NCBI GenBank assembly: GCA_017849615.1 | Contig: JAFIGS010000017.1 | Coordinates: 248,001-312,000, forward strand | Length of the DNA stretch: 64,000 bases | Direction of reading: 5' to 3' | Source of the DNA: Pseudolabrys sp. | GTDB taxonomy: Bacteria; Pseudomonadota; Alphaproteobacteria; Rhizobiales; Xanthobacteraceae | Shown here: in pieces, positions 24,906 to 32,383 of the stretch | Position numbering within the stretch: the stretch's first letter is position 1 | How the letters are laid out: the number at the start of each line of letters is the position of its first letter | Position numbers and translations under genes: made by a program | The notes under the pieces: generated by a model | The model's database searches: none | What the model saw: only the letters and a program-made list of their open reading frames with translations | Told to the model about the DNA's origin: nothing

Positions 24906-25774
24906 GCCTTCGCTCCGAACAGGCCCTGCGGACGCACCAGCAGCACGGCGATGAAGATCAGGAAGATACCGACCTGGCCGAGCGAGTCGCCGAGGAACAG
25001 GCTGCACAGGCTTTCGACGACGCCGATGGTCAGCCCGCCGATCAGCGCGCCCGGCACCGAGCCCATGCCGCCAAGCACCACGATGGTGAACGCGACCAGC
25101 ACGAAGGCGTTGCCCGCGCCCGGATTGACGTAATAGGACGGCATCAGCAGGCACGCGGCGATGGCGACGCAGGCGGTGCCGAGACCGAAGGTGACGGCAT
25201 AAATATGGGGAACGTCGATGCCCTGAAGCTGGGCGCCGAGTTTCTCCTTGGCCACGGCGCGGATGGCGCGGCCGGTATCGGTCAGGCTCATGATGAGCCA
25301 CAGCGCGATGGCGACGACGAACACCGCAACAAAGCCGACCAGTCGCGGCACCGCCAGGAACGTGAAGCCGAGATTGATGGTCGCGAAGGCGTAAGGCACG
25401 TCGATGGTGCGGGTATCGCCGCGGAAGTTCACCAGCAGCGCATTCTCGATGACGACAGCAAGGCCGAGCGTCACCAGCAGCATGTTGCGGTCCTCACCAT
25501 GCGAGGCGGGGCCGATGACAAAGCGCTGCAAGACGTAGCCGAGCGCGAAGAACACCGGCGCCAGGACGAACAGCGACAGATAAGGGTCGATGCCGAGCGT
25601 CTTGAAAGCGAAATAGCAAGCGAACATCGCCGCGGTCAGCATGGCGCCGTGGGCGAAGTTGATGATGTGCAACACGCCATAGATCAGGGTCAGTCCAAGC
25701 GCGATCAGCGCATAGACGGCTCCGGTCATGAGACCGTTGAGCAGCACCGGAATGAGGATGACGGGCGACAGCAC
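24902..25774 (-). CDS. ABC transporter permease, LivH family
   Basis: A 290-residue membrane protein. LNGLMTGAVYALIALGLTLI, GVLHIINFAHGAMLTAAMF and VVLGGMGSVPGALIGGLTIG are the conserved LivH blocks; the cytoplasmic loop TDTGRAIRAVAKEKLGAQLQ contacts the ATPase. It begins 61 nt after the substrate-binding protein gene, with a strong hairpin in the gap. Confidence 0.9.
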   Translation of the reverse strand: MLSPVILIPVLLNGLMTGAVYALIALGLTLIYGVLHIINFAHGAMLTAAMFACYFAFKTLGIDPYLSLFVLAPVFFALGYVLQRFVIGPASHGEDRNMLLVTLGLAVVIENALLVNFRGDTRTIDVPYAFATINLGFTFLAVPRLVGFVAVFVVAIALWLIMSLTDTGRAIRAVAKEKLGAQLQGIDVPHIYAVTFGLGTACVAIAACLLMPSYYVNPGAGNAFVLVAFTIVVLGGMGSVPGALIGGLTIGVVESLCSLFLGDSLGQVGIFLIFIAVLLVRPQGLFGAKA

Positions 25775-25795
25775 TATATTCTACACACCGCGACC

Positions 25796-25821
25796 GCGGG
25801 CGGCCCTGTCGGACCGCCCGC
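25796..25821 (-). promoter_or_regulatory. GC-rich stem-loop between the binding-protein and LivH genes
   Basis: Perfect 8-bp inverted repeat GCGGGCGG / CCGCCCGC around a 10-nt loop, in the only sizeable gap of this operon. No T-run follows on the minus strand, so it is probably not a full terminator. Such hairpins after binding-protein genes commonly stabilise the upstream mRNA or attenuate downstream transcription; that role is inferred. Confidence 0.5.
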
Positions 25822-25835
25822 GCCGCATTCGGGGG

Positions 25836-27065
25836 TCAGGTAACCGGGAACATCGGCTTGGCGTCGGCGAACTTCGCCGGCAGGATGACCTTGATGTCAT
25901 TGCCCTGTACCTGCGTGTTGCACGGCGCCGCGCCTTCGTTCTGGCCGTTGACGAACTTGGTCGGACCGTACGGCATGATATGGTTGGCCCAGGTCGACGA
26001 GGCCAGCGCCTCGGTCACCTTGGCGCGGTCGGCGGAGCCGGCACGCTCCAGCGCGTCGGCGACGAGACCGATACAGGCGTAGTTCAGATACACCTCGTAG
26101 GTGAAGAACTGACCTTTCGCCTCGACCGTCTTCTTGAGCGCCTGCGCCTTGTCGCTCAGCGGATTGAACCAGTGATTGCAATCCATGATGCCCTTGGCGG
26201 CTTCCGGGAATTCCTTGACGAACTTGTAGGACGAGGCCGCCCCGCCGAGCACCGAGTAGATGCCCTTCGGCTTGACCTGCTGCTGCTGCATGGTGCGGGC
26301 GAGCAGGACGTATTCGTTGTAGTAGTTCGCCGGAATGACGAGGTCCGGGTTCTGCGCCTTGATCTTCAAGACGATGGTGTTGAAGTCGCGGGTCGGCGTC
26401 GGATGGGAGATGGTCTCCAGCACCTGAAAGCCCTGCGTCGGCAGCTTCTCGTTGAGCAGTTTGGCAAGACCGGCGCCAAACAGCGAGTCTTCGTGCACGA
26501 TCATCACGGTCTTGGCCGGCTTGCCGGCGTTGTTATTGATCGTGACCAGGTTCTCCAGCGCCGCATTGGCGATGACGCCGAAGCCGGGGCCGAAGCGGAA
26601 GGTGTTCTTGAGGCCGCGGGTCACGATGTTGTCGGCAACGCCGACGTCAACGACGTAAGGCAGATCGTAGCGCGCCGCCGCCTGCGTGGTGGCGAGGCAG
26701 ATGCCGGAGGCATAGCCGCCGACGATGCACGACACGCCGGCCGCGTTCATCTTCTCGACTTCGGCGGTGCCGCCGGCCGGGGTCGACTGCGCATCGCCGA
26801 CCACCGCATCGAACTTGGCGCCGCCCAACGACTTGATGCCGCCGGCCGCGTTGATTTCCTCGATCGCCAGCATGGCGCCGAGCTGACCCTGTGTGCCCGA
26901 GTAGGACAGCGGACCGGTGACCGGCTGCAGCACGCCGATCTTGATGGGCGCGCCCTGCGCGCGCAGCACCGCCGGCATGGCGATGGTGCCGGTCGCGGCC
27001 GCCGCCGCGCCCAGCGCGGTGCTGGCGATGAACCGGCGGCGGCTCAGTGAAAACGTGTCAGACAT
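25836..27065 (-). CDS. Periplasmic substrate-binding protein of the Liv-type transporter, Tat-exported
   Basis: About 409 residues, a type I periplasmic binding protein. The N-terminus SLSRRRFIASTALGAAAAAT is a twin-arginine (Tat) signal, with cleavage probably after VLRAQG/LRA; the mature part starts APIKIGVLQPVTGPLSYSG. Tat export means it folds in the cytoplasm first. Start choice: ATG 27065 has GGGGAG 6 bases upstream; an equally spaced GTG at 27071 would overlap the regulator stop (GTGA). The ligand cannot be read from sequence, but context suggests a cyclic amide, an amide acid or a dicarboxylate. Confidence 0.88.
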   Translation of the reverse strand: MSDTFSLSRRRFIASTALGAAAAATGTIAMPAVLRAQGAPIKIGVLQPVTGPLSYSGTQGQLGAMLAIEEINAAGGIKSLGGAKFDAVVGDAQSTPAGGTAEVEKMNAAGVSCIVGGYASGICLATTQAAARYDLPYVVDVGVADNIVTRGLKNTFRFGPGFGVIANAALENLVTINNNAGKPAKTVMIVHEDSLFGAGLAKLLNEKLPTQGFQVLETISHPTPTRDFNTIVLKIKAQNPDLVIPANYYNEYVLLARTMQQQQVKPKGIYSVLGGAASSYKFVKEFPEAAKGIMDCNHWFNPLSDKAQALKKTVEAKGQFFTYEVYLNYACIGLVADALERAGSADRAKVTEALASSTWANHIMPYGPTKFVNGQNEGAAPCNTQVQGNDIKVILPAKFADAKPMFPVT

Positions 27066-27067
27066 GG

Positions 27068-27937
27068 TCACTCCCCTCTCCTGTTGATCTCACGTTGCGG
27101 CCGATGACGGGCCGGGTTGGCATGCTTTGATTTCGCGCGAACCGCTCTGGTCGCCTTCCGGACGGCATCGACCTGGCGCATGACGGGCGACCAGGACAGT
27201 CCGGCGGCCTCGCCGGACCGCACCAGATCGATCTCGAAGGCGTATCTGTCGGGCCGATACAATGCGTGCAGGTGCTCGACGCCGCGGCCGTTTTGATCCT
27301 GCACGACACGCACGAGCTCGATGAGCGGCGACCCGGTGTGAACGCCCAGCGCCGCCGCGGCATCCGGCCCGGCAAGCACCGCGCTGATGCGTTGGCGCGC
27401 GCGATCGACCTTCACGCCGGCGCGGTCGATGAGGTCGAGCAGCGGCCGCGACGCCAGATCCTGCCTCGAGAATGTCAGCGATACGCTTTCCGGCACATGC
27501 GTGGTGAGATAGGAGAATGGCTGGCCGTCCACCGAACGCACGCGCACCGCGCGCTGCAGCATTTCCGTGGGGCCAACACCGAGCGCTTCCGCGACCGCGC
27601 CTTCGGCCGGAACATAATCGAACGACATCAGCTTGACCCCCGTGCGGCGGCCCATCTCGGCGAGGTTGGCCAGCACGCCGGAAATATCGGCAGTCATCGG
27701 CGCCGGCGCCGGCCGGTAGATCACGCGGGTCCCGGCGCTGCGGCGACGCTCGATCAGCCGTTCGCGCTCCAGTTCGCCGAGCGCGCGGCGCACGGTGACG
27801 CGGGAAACGCCGTGAAGTTCGGCAAGTTCGTTTTCGGTGGAAAGGCGCGTGCCGAAGCCGACGGCGCCGCTCAGGATGCGGTCACGCAGGATCAGATAAA
27901 CCTGCTTTGCCTTTGCTTCGCCGAGCCAGTCGCGCAC
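27068..27937 (-). CDS. GntR family transcriptional regulator (HutC/UTRA type)
   Basis: A 289-residue regulator. The N-terminal winged helix includes AKQVYLILRDRILSGAVGFG, RLSTENELAELHGVSRVTVR (HTH) and RALGELERERLIERRRSAGT; the C-terminal UTRA ligand domain contains YLTTHVPE and LIELVRVVQDQNGRGVEHLH. It is the first gene of the eleven-gene minus-strand operon and faces the LeuC-like gene across a 125-bp gap, so it most likely controls both directions in response to a pathway intermediate. Confidence 0.88.
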   Translation of the reverse strand: MRDWLGEAKAKQVYLILRDRILSGAVGFGTRLSTENELAELHGVSRVTVRRALGELERERLIERRRSAGTRVIYRPAPAPMTADISGVLANLAEMGRRTGVKLMSFDYVPAEGAVAEALGVGPTEMLQRAVRVRSVDGQPFSYLTTHVPESVSLTFSRQDLASRPLLDLIDRAGVKVDRARQRISAVLAGPDAAAALGVHTGSPLIELVRVVQDQNGRGVEHLHALYRPDRYAFEIDLVRSGEAAGLSWSPVMRQVDAVRKATRAVRAKSKHANPARHRPQREINRRGE

Positions 27938-27982
27938 GATCTGTCCCTGTTCTGGAGGGTTGGCCGCGGCCGCCCCTTTACT

Positions 27983-28001
27983 TGGTATTCTTTAGCATAC
28001 A
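27983..28001. promoter_or_regulatory. AT-rich divergent promoter with possible GntR operator
   Basis: TGGTATTCTTTAGCATACA forms an imperfect inverted repeat (GTAT, 8-nt spacer, ATAC) inside an AT-rich island of an otherwise GC-rich gap between the GntR gene and the LeuC-like gene. HutC-type regulators bind short AT-rich palindromes, so this is the best operator candidate in the gap. The arms are only 4 bp, so the assignment is weak. Confidence 0.35.
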
Positions 28002-28062
28002 ATATTAGTTCGCCGCGGCAAGCCCCGCCGGCGCCGCAATTAAGAGCAAGAGACGCGACGAA

Positions 28063-29478
28063 ATGAGGCACACGCCCCAAACCCTGTTCGACAAGCTGTG
28101 GTCCAGCCACCAGATCGCGCAGCGCGAGGACGGCGCGGCCTTGTTGTTCGTCGACCGGCATTTTGTGCACGAGGGTTCGTTTCACGGCTTCTCGCAAGTG
28201 AAGTCGCGCGGACGCAAGGTCGCGGAGCCCGCCCTCACCTTCGGCATCGCCGATCATTACGTGCCGACGCACGACCGCGACAAACCGATCGCCAATCCTG
28301 AAATCGCGGAGATGGTGCGCAAGCTCGAACGCAACACCGCCGACAATAATGTCGCCCTGTTCGGCCTGCGCGACCCGCGTCAGGGCATTGTGCATGTGGT
28401 CGGTCCCGAACAGGGCCTGACCCTTCCCGGCCTGCTGATCGTCTGCGGCGACAGCCACACTTCAACGCACGGCGCCTTCGGCACCTACGCGTTCGGTATT
28501 GGTGCGTCCGAAGTCGCGCATGTGCTGATGACCCAGACCTTGTGGCAGAAGAAGCCGAAGCGCATGCGCATCAATGTCGAGGGCGACGCCGGCATCGGCA
28601 TTGCCGCCAAGGACATTGCGCTCGCCATCATCGCCCGCATTCACGCCGACGGCGCGCAAGGCCACGCCATCGAGTATGCCGGCAGCGCCATTCGCGCGCT
28701 GTCGATGGAAGGCCGTCTGACCTTGTGCAACATGTCGATCGAAGGCGGCGGCCGCTGCGGCATGGTGGCGCCTGATGAGACAACCTTCGCCTATATCGAG
28801 GGCCGGCCTTACGCTCCGATGGGCGAGGCTTTTGCTCGCGCCATCGAAGACTGGTCGAAGTTGCCGACCGATGCCGGCGCCGAATTCGACCGCGAGGTGA
28901 CGCTTGATGCCGCCAGCATTGCGCCGATCGTCACCTGGGGCACCACGCCCGACGATGCGCTGCCGATCGACGCGCGCGCGCCCGATCCATCGCGCGAAAC
29001 GGACGAGACGCGCGCCGCCTATATCCGCGGCGCGCTCGATTACATGGGCCTCAAGCCCGGCATGAAGCTGACCGACGTCGTCATCGATCGCGTCTTCATC
29101 GGCTCCTGCACCAATGCCCGCATCGAGGATCTGCGCGCCGCTGCTGCCGTGCTGTCCGGTCGCACCAGCAAGGTGCCCGGGCTCGTCTCGCCCGGCTCGT
29201 CTCTGGTCAAGCAGCAGGCCGAACAGGAAGGCCTCGACCGTATCTTCAAGGACGCCGGGCTCGAATGGGTGGAGTCGGGCTGTTCGATGTGCGTCGGCAT
29301 CAATGGCGATCTGGTGCCGGAGGGCGAGCGCTGCGCCTCGACCACCAACCGCAACTTCCGTGGCCGTCAGGGCCGCGGCGCCCGCACACATCTGATGTCG
29401 CCGGCCATGGTCGCCGCCGCTGCCGTCACCGGGCATCTTGCCGACGTGCGCCCCCTGCTCGCCGGACGCGAGGTGTAG
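28063..29478 (+). CDS. LeuC-like hydro-lyase large subunit (aconitase family)
   Basis: A 471-residue [4Fe-4S] hydro-lyase of the isopropylmalate isomerase/homoaconitase type. Cluster Cys are in LLIVCGDSHTSTHGAFG, FIGSCTNARIEDLR and ESGCSMCVGIN; FVDRHFVHEGSFHGF is the N-terminal substrate block. It resembles LeuC, but the location opposite a GntR-controlled catabolic operon, with no other leucine genes, suggests a paralogue acting on another 2- or 3-hydroxy dicarboxylate, such as a dimethylmaleate or citraconate hydratase. Confidence 0.85.
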   Translation: MRHTPQTLFDKLWSSHQIAQREDGAALLFVDRHFVHEGSFHGFSQVKSRGRKVAEPALTFGIADHYVPTHDRDKPIANPEIAEMVRKLERNTADNNVALFGLRDPRQGIVHVVGPEQGLTLPGLLIVCGDSHTSTHGAFGTYAFGIGASEVAHVLMTQTLWQKKPKRMRINVEGDAGIGIAAKDIALAIIARIHADGAQGHAIEYAGSAIRALSMEGRLTLCNMSIEGGGRCGMVAPDETTFAYIEGRPYAPMGEAFARAIEDWSKLPTDAGAEFDREVTLDAASIAPIVTWGTTPDDALPIDARAPDPSRETDETRAAYIRGALDYMGLKPGMKLTDVVIDRVFIGSCTNARIEDLRAAAAVLSGRTSKVPGLVSPGSSLVKQQAEQEGLDRIFKDAGLEWVESGCSMCVGINGDLVPEGERCASTTNRNFRGRQGRGARTHLMSPAMVAAAAVTGHLADVRPLLAGREV

Positions 29479-29480
29479 CC

Positions 29481-30095
29481 ATGGACAAGTTCACGCGCCT
29501 CACCGCCAAGGCCTGCCCGCTGATGCGGCAGAACATCGATACCGACCAGATATTACCGGCGCGCTTTCTCAAGTGGCCGCGCGACAAGGGCCTCGGCAGC
29601 GTGCTGTTCACCGACATCCGCACGGATGCGGGCGGTAACGACCTTGCCGACTTCCCGCTCAACAGACCGGCCTGGCGCAATGCCAGGGTGCTCATCGCCG
29701 GCCGCAACTTCGGCGGCGGCTCCTCGCGCGAAGCCGCGGTCTATGCCGTGTACGATTACGGCTTCCGCTGCGTCATCGCGCCGTCCTTCGGCGACATTTT
29801 TGCGCAGAACTCGGTAAAGAACGGCCTGCTCACCGCCGCCCTGCCCGAGGCTGAGGTCACCGAGCTTGCGGCCGCCATCGAGGCCGATCCGGCGCGCGAG
29901 GTCACGGTCGACCTCCAGCAACAGACCATCACCTGCGGCAACCGCAGCTACACCTTCACCATCGACCCGGTCAGCCGGAACCAACTGCTCAATGGCTGGG
30001 ATGACGTCGATCTCACCGGCAGTTATCGTGCGCAAGTCGAGGCGTTCCGCGCGCGCGACCGGCAGGCCCGGCCCTGGGCGGCGCTTGACCGCTAG
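29481..30095 (+). CDS. LeuD-like hydro-lyase small subunit
   Basis: A 204-residue swivel-domain subunit. NIDTDQILPARFLKWPRDKG and AGRNFGGGSSREAAVYAVYD are the diagnostic LeuD motifs, and IAPSFGDIFAQNSVKNGLL completes the substrate-recognition region. ATG 29481 lies 2 bp after the large-subunit stop; upstream in-frame sequence overlaps the LeuC-like gene. It forms the heterodimeric dehydratase with the preceding protein. Confidence 0.87.
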   Translation: MDKFTRLTAKACPLMRQNIDTDQILPARFLKWPRDKGLGSVLFTDIRTDAGGNDLADFPLNRPAWRNARVLIAGRNFGGGSSREAAVYAVYDYGFRCVIAPSFGDIFAQNSVKNGLLTAALPEAEVTELAAAIEADPAREVTVDLQQQTITCGNRSYTFTIDPVSRNQLLNGWDDVDLTGSYRAQVEAFRARDRQARPWAALDR

Positions 30096-30104
30096 ACGGC
30101 GAAA

Positions 30105-30122
30105 TGTTTTAAGATTGAAACA
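30105..30122. promoter_or_regulatory. Shared palindromic operator, site 1 (iorAB promoter)
   Basis: TGTTTTAAGATTGAAACA, two 8-bp half-sites (TGTTTTAA and, inverted, TGTTTCAA) around GA. It is the most diverged member of the five-site family with consensus TATTTTAR-NN-YTAAAATA. It lies 100 nt upstream of the IorA start. Confidence 0.6.
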
Positions 30123-30222
30123 ATTCCAGGGCCGGTCGGGCCGTGGAAAATGCCGCGAGGCCGGCTCCGCCGCCGCCGCTTGAAAGAGGCCGGCGCGCCG
30201 CCTTCGGGCCTGGAGCCTGAGA

Positions 30223-32373
30223 ATGGCCGAGCGCTCGTTTGCCAGGGAAGTTCAGGACCTCGAACTCGGCGAAGGCCAGGAGTTCCGGGGCGAAGGCATT
30301 CTCGCGCTGACCAAGGCCCTGCTGCAGTCCGGCGTCGCCTATGTCGGCGGCTATCAGGGCTCGCCGATCTCCCACCTGATGGACGTTCTCTCCGACGCGC
30401 AGGACCTGCTCGGCAAACTCGGGGTGCAGTTCTCCGCGTCCGCGTCCGAAGCCGCCGCCGCCGCCTCGCTGTCGGCGTCGATGATGTACCCGATCCGCGG
30501 CGCGGTGACCTTCAAGTCCACCGTCGGCACCAATGTCGCCTCGGACGCGCTGGCCAACCTCGCCTCCTCCGGCGTCGTCGGCGGCGCGCTGATCATTCTG
30601 GGCGAGGATTACGGCGAAGGCTCCTCGATCATGCAGGAGCGCTCGCACGCCTTCGCCATGAAATCGCAGATGTGGCTGCTCGATCCGCGGCCCGACCTGC
30701 CGTCGATCGTCAAGGCGGTGGAAGACGGCTTCGAACTGTCGGAAGCCTCCAACACGCCGGTGATGCTCGAGGTGCGCGTGCGCTCCTGCCACGTCCACGG
30801 GTCCTTCATCGCCAAGGACAACAAGCGCCCGGCCTTCACGCTGCAACAGGCGCTGGACAATCCGGTCCGCGACGTCAATCGCATCGTGCTGCCGCCCGCC
30901 TCCTACATTCAGGAGAAGGAGAAGATCGAGAAGCGCTGGCCCGCCGCGGTCGAGTTCATCAAGAGCCGCAAGCTCAACGAATTCTTCGACGGCGACCTCA
31001 CCGATGTCGGCATCGCCGTTCAGGGCGGCATGTACAACGGCGTTATCCGCGCGCTGCAGCGGCTCGGCCTCGCCGATGTCTGGGGCGAGACGCGCATCCC
31101 GCTCTATGTGATGAATGTCGCCTACCCGCTGATCGACGACGAACTGACGCAGTTCTGCGTCGGCAAGCGCGGCGTGCTGATCGTCGAGGAAGGCCAGCCC
31201 GAGTATATCGAACAGGCGGTCAACACCATCCTGCGCCGCCGCGACATCCCGACCCGCATCTACGGCAAGGACGTTCTGCCGATGGCCGGCGAATACACCG
31301 CCGACGTCATGCTCAAGGGTGTGCGCGACTTCCTCTCGGCCGCGCTGCCGTCGGCGTTGTCGGATGCCAGCCGCGCGCCGAACGTGCCGGCCATTGCCGA
31401 TGATCCGCGCGTCAAGGCGCTCACCGGCGTGGTGCCGCCGCGCCCACCGGGCTTCTGCGTCGGCTGTCCCGAGCGCCCGATCTTCGCCGCGGTGAAGCTG
31501 GTCGAGAAGGAGCTCGGTCAGCATCACATCGCCGCCGATATCGGCTGCCACCTGTTCTCGATCCTGCCGCCGTTCAATATCGGCGCTTCGACCATGGGCT
31601 ACGGCCTCGGCCCCGCGTCGGCGGCGGCGTTCAACGTGCCCTCGTCGAAGAAGTCGATCTCCTTCATCGGCGACGGCGGCTTCTGGCACAACGGCCTGAC
31701 CACCAGCATCGGCAACGCCGTCTACAACAAGCACGACGGCGTCATCGTCGTCGTCGACAATTATTACGCCTCGGCGACCGGCGGCCAGGACATCCTGTCC
31801 TCGCGCGCCGACAACGCCACGCGCTCGACGCAGCATCCGATCACCAAGGCCGTCGAAGGCATCGGCGCCACCTGGGTGCGCCAGGTCGATCGCACCTACG
31901 ACGTTGGCAAGATGCGCGACACATTGAAGGAAGCGCTCACCGACCGCTCGCCCGGCCCGAAAGTCATCGTCGCTTCGTCCGAGTGCATGCTCAACAAGCA
32001 GCGCCGCGAGAAGCCGCTGTTCAACAAGGCGGTGAAGGACGGCCAGCGCATGGTGCGCGAGCGCTACGGCGTCGATGAGGATGTCTGCACCGGCGACCAC
32101 GCCTGCATTCGTCTTTCCGGCTGTCCGTCGCTGACTATCAAGCACAGCGACGATCCCTTGAAGGACGATCCGGTGGCCGCCGTGGACAATGGCTGCGTCG
32201 GCTGCGGCAATTGCGGCGAGGTCGCGGAAGCCGCGGTGCTGTGTCCGTCGTTCTACCGCGCCGAGATCATCCACAACCCGACCGGCTTCGATCGCCTCAT
32301 GGCGCGTCTGCGCGGCGCGGTGATCGGCTTCCTGCAGCGCCGCCGCGCCCGCCACGCGCTTGCCCTTTCCTGA
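30223..32373 (+). CDS. iorA: Indolepyruvate ferredoxin oxidoreductase, alpha subunit
   Basis: A 716-residue thiamine-diphosphate enzyme that oxidatively decarboxylates aryl pyruvates to aryl-acetyl-CoA. Residues ~20-200 are the pyrimidine-binding domain (YVGGYQGSPISHLMDVL); FCVGCPERPIF precedes the TPP-binding domain with GDGGFWHNGLTTSIGN and a closing VVVDNYYASATGGQ. Near the C-terminus, CVGCGNCGEVAEAAVLCPS is a complete 4Fe-4S motif, while the preceding CTGDHACIRLSGCPSL has only three Cys, so the first cluster may be altered. It stands behind palindromic operator site 1. GGAGCCTGAG precedes ATG 30223. Confidence 0.9.
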   Translation: MAERSFAREVQDLELGEGQEFRGEGILALTKALLQSGVAYVGGYQGSPISHLMDVLSDAQDLLGKLGVQFSASASEAAAAASLSASMMYPIRGAVTFKSTVGTNVASDALANLASSGVVGGALIILGEDYGEGSSIMQERSHAFAMKSQMWLLDPRPDLPSIVKAVEDGFELSEASNTPVMLEVRVRSCHVHGSFIAKDNKRPAFTLQQALDNPVRDVNRIVLPPASYIQEKEKIEKRWPAAVEFIKSRKLNEFFDGDLTDVGIAVQGGMYNGVIRALQRLGLADVWGETRIPLYVMNVAYPLIDDELTQFCVGKRGVLIVEEGQPEYIEQAVNTILRRRDIPTRIYGKDVLPMAGEYTADVMLKGVRDFLSAALPSALSDASRAPNVPAIADDPRVKALTGVVPPRPPGFCVGCPERPIFAAVKLVEKELGQHHIAADIGCHLFSILPPFNIGASTMGYGLGPASAAAFNVPSSKKSISFIGDGGFWHNGLTTSIGNAVYNKHDGVIVVVDNYYASATGGQDILSSRADNATRSTQHPITKAVEGIGATWVRQVDRTYDVGKMRDTLKEALTDRSPGPKVIVASSECMLNKQRREKPLFNKAVKDGQRMVRERYGVDEDVCTGDHACIRLSGCPSLTIKHSDDPLKDDPVAAVDNGCVGCGNCGEVAEAAVLCPSFYRAEIIHNPTGFDRLMARLRGAVIGFLQRRRARHALALS

Positions 32374-32383
32374 CGGCGCGCCC

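Noticed and set aside
28063-30095. Leucine-biosynthesis leuCD
   Set aside because: Sequence similarity alone permits it, but there is no leuA or leuB nearby and the pair faces a GntR catabolic operon, so I list it as LeuCD-like without gene symbols.
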